Shown here one piece after another: positions 13,900 through 22,088 of a stretch of DNA of 37,219 bases. Source of the stretch: Synergistaceae bacterium (GTDB lineage: Bacteria; Synergistota; Synergistia; Synergistales; Aminobacteriaceae); the NCBI GenBank assembly GCA_031277095.1, contig JAISLU010000016.1, positions 1 to 37,219 on the forward strand. Reading direction: 5' to 3'. Under the pieces are notes generated by a model, which was given only the letters and a program-made list of their open reading frames with translations, was not told where the DNA came from and made no database searches. The position numbers and the translations under genes are program-made. Position 1 is the first letter of the stretch. Each line of letters starts with the position of its first letter.

Positions 13900-16536
13900 T
13901 TGCACTTGATAACGAGTCACCTCAACACAGACTTCGATTCTCTCGCGTGTATGATCGCGGCGCAGAAACTCTACCCTGAGGCCGTCATCTGCCCCCCCGG
14001 TGCCATGAGCCGCCGTGTCAGGGATTTTATGAACCATTACGGGCATCTGTGGAAAATGCAGAAACCCAGCAAGATTCCCATCGACGAAGTGACCTTGATG
14101 GTGGTGGTGGACACCCGCCTGCGGTCGCGCCTCGGCCCCTTCGCCGCACTGGTGGGGAGACAGGACGTGGAGGTTCACGTCTACGATCACCACCCTCCCA
14201 CCATCGACGACATTCCCGCCAACAAAATGGTGTACGAACATATCGGGGCGGCGGTGACATTGTTCGTGGAGCGGTTGTGCAAGGAACGCGCGAGGATCTC
14301 CTCGGAGGAGGCGACCCTTTTTGCCTTGGGCATTTACGACGACACGGGCGCTTTGACCTACGAGGCCACCACGGACAGAGATATTGCCGCCATTGGCCGT
14401 CTTCGCCAGATGGACGCGGATATGTCCATGATCCTCGCCCGTGTGGAGGTGTCCATGCCGGCCAACGAGCGCAAACTCCTGGACGCCATGGTGGAAAACT
14501 CTTCGGAAACCTACATCAACGGCGCGAAAATCGTCTCTTCCTGGGCAGAATCGGAGGTGTACGTGGAAGGGCTCGCCATTTTCGTACACAAACTGAAAGA
14601 TTACTGCGACTCCCATGTGACGCTGGTGGCGGTGCGCTGCGGCAAAAAAACGTGCCTGATCGTCCGTAGCGTTCCAAACGTTTTGAACGTGAAGGAATTT
14701 CTCACCCCTTACGGAGGCAGCGGACACCTTCAGGCCGGTTCGGCGACGCTGTCGGAGAAAGACCCTCAGGAACTTTTGAGGGAGCTGGAGGCAAAACTGC
14801 CCGAGGCGATCGAGTCTTTCGACACGGTGGAAAGGGTGATGACCTCGCCCGTGGTGGCTGTGGTGCCCGACGCCCAGGTAGGCGACGCGTATCGCACGAT
14901 GCTGCGCTTCGGCCATCAGGCGCTGCCGGTGGTCCGCGAGGGCGAAGTGCTGGGCATGATGACCCGCAAGGACCTGGACAAGGCGCATCTTCACGGCTTC
15001 GACCGCGCCTTGGTCCGGGACTTCATGACGGAGGGCGTGATCGCCATCTCGGTGGACGCGTCCGTCAACGAGGCCCACCGCTTGATGGCGATCTACAGTT
15101 TCGAGCGGCTGCCCGTCTTGAAGCAGGGCCGTCTCGTGGGGATAGTGACCCGGGCCGACTTGGTCCGCGCCCTCTACCAGTCCTTCAGAGCCCGAGGAGA
15201 AAAAGACACAGGCAGCGGGTTTTTGTGGATGGAGAACGTTACGGCCCTTTTGGAGGCCTCTTTCTCGCCGGAAGTCCACGGCCTGCTGTTGCGCATCGGG
15301 AAAAAGGCGCAGGAGATGGGGATGAAGGCCTATATCGTCGGCGGCGCGGTCCGGGATATTTTGAAAGGCGAATGCAACATCGACCTGGACATCTCCGTGG
15401 AGGGGGACGCGGAGACCCTCGTGCAGAACTGGAACGAGCCCGGATGCCGCGGAACCGTACATGGACGCTACAAAACGGGCACCATTGCCTTTCCCGACGG
15501 GATCAAGGTGGACATTGCCACGGCGCGACGGGAGTTTTACGAATACGCCGCCGCCATGCCGGAGGTCAGCAGCGATTCTCTGAAACAGGATCTGGCCCGG
15601 AGAGATTTCAGCGTCAACGCTATGGCCGTGTCTCTGAGCGAGGGGGACTGGGGCACCTTGATCGACTTTTACGGGGGCCGCCGGGATTTGAAAGACGGGA
15701 TTCTGCGGGTGCTGCACAACCTGAGTTTCGTGGAGGATCCGTCGCGTATTTTGAGGGGCGTCCGCCTGGAGCAGCGTTTGAATTTGAGCTTCGAGGACAA
15801 CACCCTGCGCCTTCTCCACGGCGCTATCCAGGGAGGGCTGTTGGGGAAACTCTCCAGCCCCAGGGTGCGCGTGGAGATGGAGATCGACGCCAAAGAACGG
15901 CAGCCTCAAAAGATTTTCGAGCGGATGCAGACTCTGGGGATTTTGGAGGCCCTTTTCCCGGGGCTTCATTTTGGCCCGTCGGCTGTCAAAAAAATGAAAT
16001 ATCTGCAAAAAATAGCGTACTGGGCGCTCAAGTCGGGGAAAAAATCTTTTTCCAAACCTTTTCCTTTCTTCAAAGGAATGGAATGGCTGACTTACATCGC
16101 GGCGGTCTGTTCGGAGTCCTCGGCAAACGTCCGGGTCGCCGTCATGGACCGCTTGAACTTCACGCCCAAGGAGCGTGAAATTTTCACCGCCTGCCTTTCC
16201 TCTCTGGTGCCCATCGAGCAATTTTTCGCGTCGAAAAAAAATCTCAAAAATTCCGAGGTTTATCTTTTCCTGAAAAACTATTTCCCGGTGGTCCTTCTCT
16301 ATGGTATGGCTGGCGTGAAACGGCGTCAGACGAGGCGCTGGATCTCTCTTCATCTCTTTTCCCTCGCGCCGATGAAGGGGGAACTGAAAGGCGACGACTT
16401 GCTGAAATTGGGATACAGCACCGGGGCCTGGCTGGGAGAAATGCTGGAGGGCATTCGCCTGGAGCGCATGGACGGCAAAATCAAAACACGGGACGACGAG
16501 GTCCTTTACCTCCAGGAAATGTTGCGGCGGGACTGA
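13900..16536 (+). CDS. DHH-CBS-CBS-tRNA nucleotidyltransferase/poly(A) polymerase fusion
   Basis: 878 aa, starting at TTG 13900 with GGGGGAGGGG just upstream. Domains: DHH phosphoesterase at about 1-220 (HLNTDFDS at 7-14, VVVDTR around 68-73, YDHHP at 95-99); DHHA1-like region to about 310 with GGSGHLQAGS; two CBS domains from about 314 and 376 (MTSPVVAVVPD, MTEGVIAISVD); class II nucleotidyltransferase from about 478 (VGGAVRDILKG, then DLDISVEGD carrying the metal aspartates), with RRDFSVNAMA and the RILRGVRLEQR tRNA-binding segment, followed by a helical C-terminus. This architecture is known from several deep-branching and anaerobic lineages, where it adds A or CCA to tRNA 3' ends. The DHH part probably trims or hydrolyses nucleic acid, and CBS pairs usually bind adenine nucleotides. 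A-adding versus CCA-adding specificity cannot be told by eye. Confidence 0.9.
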   Translation: MHLITSHLNTDFDSLACMIAAQKLYPEAVICPPGAMSRRVRDFMNHYGHLWKMQKPSKIPIDEVTLMVVVDTRLRSRLGPFAALVGRQDVEVHVYDHHPPTIDDIPANKMVYEHIGAAVTLFVERLCKERARISSEEATLFALGIYDDTGALTYEATTDRDIAAIGRLRQMDADMSMILARVEVSMPANERKLLDAMVENSSETYINGAKIVSSWAESEVYVEGLAIFVHKLKDYCDSHVTLVAVRCGKKTCLIVRSVPNVLNVKEFLTPYGGSGHLQAGSATLSEKDPQELLRELEAKLPEAIESFDTVERVMTSPVVAVVPDAQVGDAYRTMLRFGHQALPVVREGEVLGMMTRKDLDKAHLHGFDRALVRDFMTEGVIAISVDASVNEAHRLMAIYSFERLPVLKQGRLVGIVTRADLVRALYQSFRARGEKDTGSGFLWMENVTALLEASFSPEVHGLLLRIGKKAQEMGMKAYIVGGAVRDILKGECNIDLDISVEGDAETLVQNWNEPGCRGTVHGRYKTGTIAFPDGIKVDIATARREFYEYAAAMPEVSSDSLKQDLARRDFSVNAMAVSLSEGDWGTLIDFYGGRRDLKDGILRVLHNLSFVEDPSRILRGVRLEQRLNLSFEDNTLRLLHGAIQGGLLGKLSSPRVRVEMEIDAKERQPQKIFERMQTLGILEALFPGLHFGPSAVKKMKYLQKIAYWALKSGKKSFSKPFPFFKGMEWLTYIAAVCSESSANVRVAVMDRLNFTPKEREIFTACLSSLVPIEQFFASKKNLKNSEVYLFLKNYFPVVLLYGMAGVKRRQTRRWISLHLFSLAPMKGELKGDDLLKLGYSTGAWLGEMLEGIRLERMDGKIKTRDDEVLYLQEMLRRD

Positions 16537-16629
16537 GGCAGGACTGATAGGAACGAGATTTGGGAATAGGGTTTGGGAATAAAATTTGGAATCCGTGGGC
16601 GGATTCCTGCGAACCTGCGTTCGGCAAAA

Positions 16630-16671
16630 AATAAAAAGAAAACAATAAAAAGAAAACGATAAAAAGGAGAG
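16630..16671 (+). repeat. Three 14-bp tandem repeats ending in the M50 gene's ribosome site
   Basis: Two identical units AATAAAAAGAAAAC (16630-16643, 16644-16657) are followed by a third, GATAAAAAGGAGAG (16658-16671), whose last bases are the Shine-Dalgarno sequence for the ATG at 16676. Confidence 0.85.
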
Positions 16672-16675
16672 AAAT

Positions 16676-17308
16676 ATGGTATTTCGTCACTTAGGCAGCC
16701 TTGAAGGGCTGAAAATGCTGTTGCTGAGTATACCTGCCGTATTATGGGCCATATCCTTCCACGAATTTTGCCACGGCTACGCCGCCAAACTGGTAGGAGA
16801 CCCCACCGCGGAGCGCCAAGGGCGTTTGTCTCTGAATCCCCTGGCGCATTTCGACGTCGTAGGGACTCTTCTGCTTTTGTTTGTCGGTTTCGGATGGGCC
16901 AAGCCCGTGCCGATCAACACGCGCTATTTCAGAAATCCCCAGCGGGACATCATCCTCGTCTCTCTGGCGGGGATCGCCGGCAATATCCTGACGGCCTTAG
17001 TCTGTGTTCTTTTTTTGCGTTTTTTGGGCGGCATGTGGATTTCCATGACGGGGCCAACCGGGCTTCTGGTCATCATACAGATGATCAGCGTCAACATGGG
17101 GCTCGCGGCCTTCAATCTGATCCCCATTCCTCCCCTCGACGGGTCCAAAGTACTCTACGCCTTTTTGCCCTATCGTTATGCTCATTACTACTACTGGCTG
17201 GAAAAAAACGGCGTCTTTGTTTTGTTTGTGCTGCTGTTTACGGGCATTATCGACTTTATCTTCAACCCCATCCTCCATATGCTTTGGTACCTTTTACCGG
17301 GGATATAG
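16676..17308 (+). CDS. Site-2-protease-like M50 membrane metallopeptidase
   Basis: 210 aa, short M50 type (YwhC/Rv1456-like rhomboid-sized S2P). Zinc motif HEFCH (H29-E30-x2-H33) in the first membrane helix and PPLDG (D155) in a later helix supply the three metal ligands; FNLIPIPPLDGSKVL is the family's NPxPPLDG-like signature. Membrane segments lie near 13-32, 60-75, 94-118, 128-150 and 178-203. No PDZ domain is present, unlike RseP, so substrates are probably already trimmed or released differently. It is 140 bp downstream of the DHH/CCA gene and 157 bp before surE, both spacers being repetitive. The substrate is unknown. Confidence 0.88.
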   Translation: MVFRHLGSLEGLKMLLLSIPAVLWAISFHEFCHGYAAKLVGDPTAERQGRLSLNPLAHFDVVGTLLLLFVGFGWAKPVPINTRYFRNPQRDIILVSLAGIAGNILTALVCVLFLRFLGGMWISMTGPTGLLVIIQMISVNMGLAAFNLIPIPPLDGSKVLYAFLPYRYAHYYYWLEKNGVFVLFVLLFTGIIDFIFNPILHMLWYLLPGI

Positions 17309-17335
17309 GGCTTTCTTTATGCGCTCTCTGCCCCA

Positions 17336-17453
17336 ATTTCTCTGATCCAATTTTTTCTGATTCTGATTTTCTCTAGTTCTAATTTTCTCTGATTTTAATT
17401 TTCTCTAATTTTCTCTAATCCAAAATCCAAATTTCTCTAACCCATTTTTTCTA
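17336..17453 (+). repeat. Degenerate T-rich tandem repeat upstream of surE
   Basis: About 118 bp built from variants of TTTTCTCTAATT/CTGATT in 10-13 bp steps. It fills the M50-surE spacer and ends at the AAAGGAG ribosome site of surE. Long U-rich RNA here could bind Rho, Hfq-like proteins or S1. Confidence 0.7.
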
Positions 17454-17465
17454 AAGGAGCGGAAC

Positions 17466-18287
17466 ATGAAAATTTTTATCTCGAACGACGACGGCGTCCA
17501 CGCGCCGGGCATCATCACCCTGAGCAACAGGCTGGCCGAGCTGGGACACGCCGTCACCGTCGTGGCGCCCGACCGGGAGCGCAGCGGGGCGGGGCACTCC
17601 ATCACAACCACCTCTTTGCACCTCAAACAGGAAACGTTTCCCGGGTATGACCCGAGGGTCCGAACCTTCAAATGCAACGGAACTCCGGCGGACTGCGTCA
17701 CCCTGGGGATAGAAGTTGTTGCGCCGGACTCGGAGCTGGTGCTTGCGGGGATCAACAGCGGCCCCAATCTGGGCTGCGACGTTTTTTACTCCGGGACGGT
17801 GGCGGCGGCCCGGGAGGGGTATTTCGAAAACCGCAGGTCCCTGGCGGTCTCGCTTGTGGTGAGCGGCGTTTCTCAAGACGACTGGACCAGGGCGAAACAC
17901 TACGAAACCGCTGTTCGCGCCGTGGAAGCCCTGATGGAAGCTCTGGTCGATTGGGAGGTCCTTTCCACCGGGACAGCCGTCCTTTTGAACGTGAACGTCC
18001 CGAACATACCTCTTTCGGAACTCAAGGGATTCAAGATCACCCGCGCCGGACGGCGCCGTTACCAGGACCGCGTCCGGATCAGCGTTTCTCCCGAGGGCAA
18101 GTCTTCCTACTGGATCGGCGGCGCTTCCGCGGACTCCGAAGAGGGGGAGGACAGCGACGTGAAAGCGGTGAACGACGGGTTCGTGGCGCTGACCTTTCTG
18201 CAGCACGACACCACGGACTACGGCCTCAACGGCCGGGTCGGCCCAAAGGAACTCGGAAAATTGAACGGCCGGCTTCCAATAAAATAA
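17466..18287 (+). CDS. surE: 5'/3'-nucleotidase SurE
   Basis: 273 aa, normal length. Metal-dependent nucleoside monophosphate phosphatase (also active on exopolyphosphate in some species). MKIFISNDDGVHAPGI carries the DD pair (D8, D9). APDRERSGAGHSIT contains Ser40 of the metal site. GTPADCV is the substrate-binding segment. AGINSGPNLGCDVFYSGTVAAAREG holds the conserved Asn and the core glycine-rich turn. The ATG follows AAAGGAGCGGAAC. No terminator is visible before the argG promoter, so read-through into the argG leader would meet the hairpin at 18387. Confidence 0.95.
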   Translation: MKIFISNDDGVHAPGIITLSNRLAELGHAVTVVAPDRERSGAGHSITTTSLHLKQETFPGYDPRVRTFKCNGTPADCVTLGIEVVAPDSELVLAGINSGPNLGCDVFYSGTVAAAREGYFENRRSLAVSLVVSGVSQDDWTRAKHYETAVRAVEALMEALVDWEVLSTGTAVLLNVNVPNIPLSELKGFKITRAGRRRYQDRVRISVSPEGKSSYWIGGASADSEEGEDSDVKAVNDGFVALTFLQHDTTDYGLNGRVGPKELGKLNGRLPIK

Positions 18288-18314
18288 AACTGGAGTAAAT
18301 TTTTTACATAATAG

Positions 18315-18342
18315 TTGACTATTGTTCATAAATTATTATAAT
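18315..18342 (+). promoter_or_regulatory. argG promoter with overlapping palindrome
   Basis: TTGACT (18315-18320), a 16-bp spacer and TATAAT (18337-18342). The -35 lies inside AATAGT-TG-ACTATT (18311-18324), and TTCAT...ATGAA brackets the spacer/-10; either could be a repressor site. Resemblance to an ARG box is only partial. Confidence 0.65.
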
Positions 18343-18386
18343 GAAACTGCAATGGGCCAGGGGACCGGATTCAGTGGATTCAGTGC

Positions 18387-18411
18387 GGGCCCCAAGGGCT
18401 CTAATTTTTTT
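18387..18411 (+). terminator. Terminator-like hairpin in the argG leader (candidate attenuator)
   Basis: GGGCCC (18387-18392), loop CAA and GGGCTC (18396-18401) form a six-pair stem with one G-U, followed by TAA and seven T (18405-18411). It sits after the argG promoter and only a few nt before its ribosome site (GGAGGG, 18412-18417). Upstream TGGGCC (18353-18358) can pair with the same left arm and would compete with the terminator. Confidence 0.5.
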
Positions 18412-18428
18412 GGAGGGACGTTTTAAGC

Positions 18429-19670
18429 ATGGCAGGCAGCGCAAGTAAGAAAGGCAAGGTTGTCCTTGCGTACAGCGGAGGATTGGATACGTCCGTGGCC
18501 GTGGTGTGGCTTTCCGAGCAAGGCTATGACGTGGTGACGATGACGGCGGACGTAGGGCAGGAGGTCATCGACCTGGAGGCGGCGAAGAGCAAGTCGTTGC
18601 ACAGCGGTTCTGTAAAAGCCTACATTTTCGACCTGAAGAAAACTTTCGTCGAGAATTTCGTCTGGCCCTCCCTCAAGGCCAACGGCATGTACCAGGGAAC
18701 GTACCCCTTGACTTCGGCTCTTTCCCGCCCTTTGATCGCCAAAACTCTCGTCGATATCGCCAACAAGGAGGGCGCGGTGGCGGTCGCCCACGGTTGTACG
18801 GGCAAGGGACAGGACCAGGTGCGCATAGAGGTCTGCGCCAACGCGCTGAACCCCAAGCTCGACGTCCTCGCCCCCGTGCGGGATTGGCATTTCAGTCGGG
18901 AGGCCGAGATGCAATACGCCATCGATCACGGAATTCCCGTAAAGGCCACGGCCGCCTCCCCCTACAGCATCGACGAGAACCTGTGGGGGCGCTCCATCGA
19001 GTGCGGTCTTCTCGAAGATCCCTGGAACGAACCGCCGGAGGACGCCTACGAACTGACGTCGAACCCTTTGACCGCCCCGGATACCCCTGACTACGTGGAG
19101 ATCGCCTTTGAAAAAGGGGTTCCCGTGGCTTTGAACGATGAAAAAATGGACGGCGTGAAGCTGATTCTGGCGCTGAACAAGCTCGCCGGGAAACACGGAG
19201 TGGGGCGCGTGGACATGGTGGAGGACCGTTTGGTGGGGTTCAAGAGCCGCGAGGTCTACGAATGCCCGGCCCCTATCACCCTGATCACGGCACACCGGGC
19301 GCTGGAGACACTGACTCTGGACAAGCGCGTCTTGGCCGCGAAAAAGGAGTTGGAGGTCAAGTTTGCGGAGCTGACCTACGAAGGGTACTGGTACTCTCCC
19401 CTCAAAACCTGCATCGAGGCTTTTGTGAACGAGACTCAGCAGTATGTCAACGGAACGGTGAAGCTGCGTCTTTTCAAGGGACAAGCCGTGGTGCGCGGCA
19501 TGAAAGCCGGCAAGAGCATCTACAAGCACGATCTCGCCACGTATTCCGAGGGCGACGCTTTCGATCATTCCGCCGCCGTGGGCTTCATCAAGATTTGGGG
19601 TCTCCCGATCAAAACGTGGACCTCCACCTTCCCCAGAGAGGATAAAACCGAGCTGCCCATCGAAATATAG
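18429..19670 (+). CDS. argG: Argininosuccinate synthase
   Basis: 413 aa, family-typical. It joins citrulline and aspartate using ATP in arginine synthesis. The N-type ATP pyrophosphatase P-loop is AYSGGLDTS (about 14-22), followed by MTADVGQ. HGCTGKGQDQVRIE is the conserved citrulline/aspartate-binding segment. APVRDW and the ENLWGRSIECG region match bacterial ArgG. No argH follows, so the pathway genes are dispersed. The stop codon lies within a 10-bp duplication (CGAAATATAG twice, about 19663-19680). Confidence 0.96.
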   Translation: MAGSASKKGKVVLAYSGGLDTSVAVVWLSEQGYDVVTMTADVGQEVIDLEAAKSKSLHSGSVKAYIFDLKKTFVENFVWPSLKANGMYQGTYPLTSALSRPLIAKTLVDIANKEGAVAVAHGCTGKGQDQVRIEVCANALNPKLDVLAPVRDWHFSREAEMQYAIDHGIPVKATAASPYSIDENLWGRSIECGLLEDPWNEPPEDAYELTSNPLTAPDTPDYVEIAFEKGVPVALNDEKMDGVKLILALNKLAGKHGVGRVDMVEDRLVGFKSREVYECPAPITLITAHRALETLTLDKRVLAAKKELEVKFAELTYEGYWYSPLKTCIEAFVNETQQYVNGTVKLRLFKGQAVVRGMKAGKSIYKHDLATYSEGDAFDHSAAVGFIKIWGLPIKTWTSTFPREDKTELPIEI

Positions 19671-19700
19671 CGAAATATAGGCGAAAAGGGGGAAAGCAGT

Positions 19701-20369
19701 ATGACCGTCGATGTAAACGGCACGATGCTTTTTTATGAAAAAAACGGGACCGGATCCCCCATTGTCCTGTTGCACGGCAACGGCGAAGATCATCATATCT
19801 TCGATAAATTGTCCGTAAAATTGATCAAGGACTTTACGGTGTACGCCGTCGACAGCAGAAATCACGGGCAAAGCGGGAAAACCAGCGATTACTCGTACAA
19901 TACCATGGCCGAGGATATCTTTGGGTTCATCGGGGCATTGAATTTGGGCCGGGTCGGGCTCATCGGCTTCAGCGACGGCGCTATCGTAAGTTTGATCCTC
20001 GCCATGAATCACGGGGAAAAGGTAAGCAAAATGGCGCTGCTGGGGGTGAACCTGAAACCGACGGATTTTACGGAGGAAAGCTATCAGTTTGTGAAGGACA
20101 CCTACGAGACGACAAAAGATCCCTTATTCAAATTGATGCTGGAAGAACCCAATATCGAGCTGGACGCGGTGAAGGGCGTCAAGGTCCCCGTCCTTGTCAT
20201 CGCTGCGGAAAACGACATTTACAAGCCGGAGACCTTTACCAATCTTGTCAGCGCCCTTCCCGACGCGACCCTGAAAATCATGGGCGGTCACGAACACGAC
20301 AGCTACATCATCGGGCAGGATTTGCTGTACCCGGACTTCATCGAATTTTTTAGGCCGCCCAATCCTTGA
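19701..20369 (+). CDS. Alpha/beta hydrolase
   Basis: 222 aa, single-domain alpha/beta hydrolase fold with no signal peptide, so cytoplasmic. Oxyanion motif LLHGNGEDHH at about 23-32; DSRNHGQSGK after strand 4; nucleophile elbow GFSDG with Ser91; probable acid D172 in AENDIY; probable catalytic H197 in MGGHEHDSY. The triad order fits. The ribosome site is AAGGGGG before AAAGCAGT-ATG. The substrate cannot be inferred; the family includes esterases, peptidases and lactonases. It starts 30 bp after argG and may be cotranscribed, and it ends in a terminator overlapping its stop codon. Confidence 0.85.
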   Translation: MTVDVNGTMLFYEKNGTGSPIVLLHGNGEDHHIFDKLSVKLIKDFTVYAVDSRNHGQSGKTSDYSYNTMAEDIFGFIGALNLGRVGLIGFSDGAIVSLILAMNHGEKVSKMALLGVNLKPTDFTEESYQFVKDTYETTKDPLFKLMLEEPNIELDAVKGVKVPVLVIAAENDIYKPETFTNLVSALPDATLKIMGGHEHDSYIIGQDLLYPDFIEFFRPPNP

Positions 20370-20385
20370 GCGGCCCATTTTCATT
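20353..20385 (+). terminator. Intrinsic terminator overlapping the hydrolase stop
   Basis: GGCCGC (20353-20358) and GCGGCC (20370-20375) pair around an 11-nt loop that contains the TGA stop; CATTTTCATTATTTTT follows. Confidence 0.7.
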
Positions 20386-20495
20386 ATTTTTATCCCTAAT
20401 TTCAGTTCTCTTCCAGTTCTCTTCCGCGCCTTCGCCCCTTCGCTTGCCCCTTCGGTTAAACGTTTGCGAGATTTTTCGGATTTTTGCAGGCTTTT

Positions 20496-20924
20496 TTAGA
20501 CGCCGGCTATTTTTTCTCCGTAAGCGATACACTCGGCGGAGCTGGCGTCGTCCGGGGCCTCGTGGACGGCGAGCCCGTCGCCGATGAGCTGGGCGCCGGT
20601 CTCTCGAACCCGATCCGCCCAGGTCCGCAGCCATTCTCCGTCGCCCCAGCCGTAAGAACCGAAGATCGCGACTTTTTTGCCCCTGAGCTTGGGCGCGGCG
20701 TCGGTGAAGAACGGCTCCATTTCAGCCTCTTCGATGGTCTCTACCCCCATAGAAGGCGAACCCAACGCGATAACGTCGTAACCGGACAACTCGTCCACGG
20801 ACGCGTTACCCACAACCTTGCGCACCACCGCCGCGCCCTTGCCTGCCGCGCCCTTCTCGATCAACTCCGCGACCTTCTCGGTGTTGCCCGTACCCGACCA
20901 ATACACAATGATTACCTTAGACAT
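20496..20924 (-). CDS. Flavodoxin
   Basis: 142 aa from ATG 20924, which has GGAGGC about 6 nt upstream; a longer in-frame extension to 21080 lacks a ribosome site and crosses the promoter. The FMN phosphate loop is SGTGNTEKVA at the N-terminus, followed by the GSPSMGVETIEE loop and the GSYGWGDGEW isoalloxazine-contacting loop. Short-chain flavodoxin, a low-potential electron carrier that replaces ferredoxin when iron is scarce. It is encoded 180 bp downstream of a DUF3793 gene on the same strand and has its own promoter. Flavodoxin-DUF3793 neighbourhoods are known from anaerobic Firmicutes. Confidence 0.92.
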   Translation of the reverse strand: MSKVIIVYWSGTGNTEKVAELIEKGAAGKGAAVVRKVVGNASVDELSGYDVIALGSPSMGVETIEEAEMEPFFTDAAPKLRGKKVAIFGSYGWGDGEWLRTWADRVRETGAQLIGDGLAVHEAPDDASSAECIAYGEKIAGV

Positions 20925-20993
20925 GGTGGAGCCTCCTTCAATAATATCGCCCCGGAAACGCCGGGGCGGAATGCGTTTTCCTCGAAAAAGTTT

Positions 20994-21023
20994 TGTATAG
21001 TGAATTGAGATAAAAAGCCTAAA
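20994..21023 (-). promoter_or_regulatory. Flavodoxin promoter sharing a box with the kinase promoter
   Basis: On the minus strand TTTAGG, an 18-bp spacer, TATACA. From ACTTTAGGCTT through AATTCACTATA it matches the kinase promoter at 128-155 apart from a short indel and few substitutions. Both copies point toward their gene. Confidence 0.5.
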
Positions 21024-21104
21024 GTTAGAATAGCTAAAAAACAAGTCAATTGCCCTATTTAGCGCGTGTAAATTTAACATTTTTCAAGTTAAACGACTAT
21101 ATCT

Positions 21105-21719
21105 TTACCTTGCCGTCGCCTTTTGGATCAGCGATCTCGCGGCGCGGCCCTCCGCCCTCTCGAACAGCCGAAACGTTTTGCGGGCTCGGCGAACGTCGCC
21201 GTAGACCTTCCAATAACCGCACGCCAGCGCCCTTCGTCCCTCGTTCAGGATAAACCCCTCCACATCCTCCGGGGGGTAACCGAGAAAAAGCCCGATTTCG
21301 TGAGGAAATTTGCTTTTGAAACGCTCCCTCAGATGTTCCAGGCAGAAATTCACCGAGGGAAGGCATTTCCCGTAGCCCAAGGGCTCCAAAATGGACCATG
21401 CCTTACGCGCGAAAATCGCCCGGGCCAAAAGCTCTTTTTTATAGAGCATCAGAAGCACCCCACTGTCCTCCCCCGCCATCCGGGAGGAAAACGTGAAAGC
21501 CTCCACCTGGAACTTGCGAAGCAGTTCTTCCCTTCTGGACCCCCAAGTCGCGGCTACAGCACCGTCTCCCCTCCGGCGGAGGTTGATCAAATTCCCCGGC
21601 TTCAGCCCCAGAATAGTCGGCGCGGCGAAACAGGCAAGCAAGGACTCGATGTACTCGCCGGTTTCCTTGTCCTTGATCGAGGTCATAAACGTCTGCATGA
21701 CATGCCTGATTTTCTCCAC
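21105..21719 (-). CDS. DUF3793 family protein
   Basis: 204 aa, GTG start at 21719 with AAGGTG 5 nt upstream. Recognised by the C-terminal signature HEIGLFLGYPPEDVEGFI followed by GYWKVYGDVRRARKTFRLF. An N-terminal region contains ESLLACFAAPTILGLKPGNL, and a middle C-rich segment reads YGKCLPSVNFCLEHLRERF. Biochemical function is not established. The family is often next to flavodoxin and linked to iron or redox stress, which fits the gene downstream here. A well-formed promoter lies at 21801-21829. Confidence 0.85.
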   Translation of the reverse strand: MEKIRHVMQTFMTSIKDKETGEYIESLLACFAAPTILGLKPGNLINLRRRGDGAVAATWGSRREELLRKFQVEAFTFSSRMAGEDSGVLLMLYKKELLARAIFARKAWSILEPLGYGKCLPSVNFCLEHLRERFKSKFPHEIGLFLGYPPEDVEGFILNEGRRALACGYWKVYGDVRRARKTFRLFERAEGRAARSLIQKATAR

Positions 21720-21800
21720 GTGAACACCTTAAATTCGTTTTATCAAGTTTGTCTCGTCAATAAAAACGAGAGAAAATTCTATGTGTTTGATTTTGCCAAC

Positions 21801-21829
21801 ATGATAAATGTCAAGATGACCCCTGTCAA
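21801..21829 (-). promoter_or_regulatory. Promoter of the DUF3793-flavodoxin unit
   Basis: On the minus strand TTGACA, 17-bp spacer, TATCAT. The spacer contains a second TTGACA, so two overlapping -35 elements are possible. Confidence 0.6.
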
Positions 21830-22088
21830 TAGAAATCTATCATTTCTGCTCATCTTTCGAGCTGAACTCGAACTGACAAAATTTGTATCCAATCGCGCCT
21901 CGACCCCTTGACAGAATATTTTTTTGAGTTAAAATGTTTTTGTTGACAAACAAACAAGCGACGCAACAGGTTATCAACTAGGATTTATTGATCGGATTCA
22001 ATTACATAGGATTCATTGATAGGATTGTTGCCAAGTTGCTTCTAGATAACGCCCCCTCTTGTTCAGGCGTTTTTAACACCCCCAAAAG

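Noticed and set aside
13789..16353. 854-codon frame antisense to the DHH/CCA fusion
   Set aside because: His/Arg-rich shadow; the sense strand shows DHH, CBS and nucleotidyltransferase motifs.
18311..18348. ArgR operator at the argG promoter
   Set aside because: Symmetric elements are present, but agreement with the ARG-box consensus is partial; recorded only as a possible operator.
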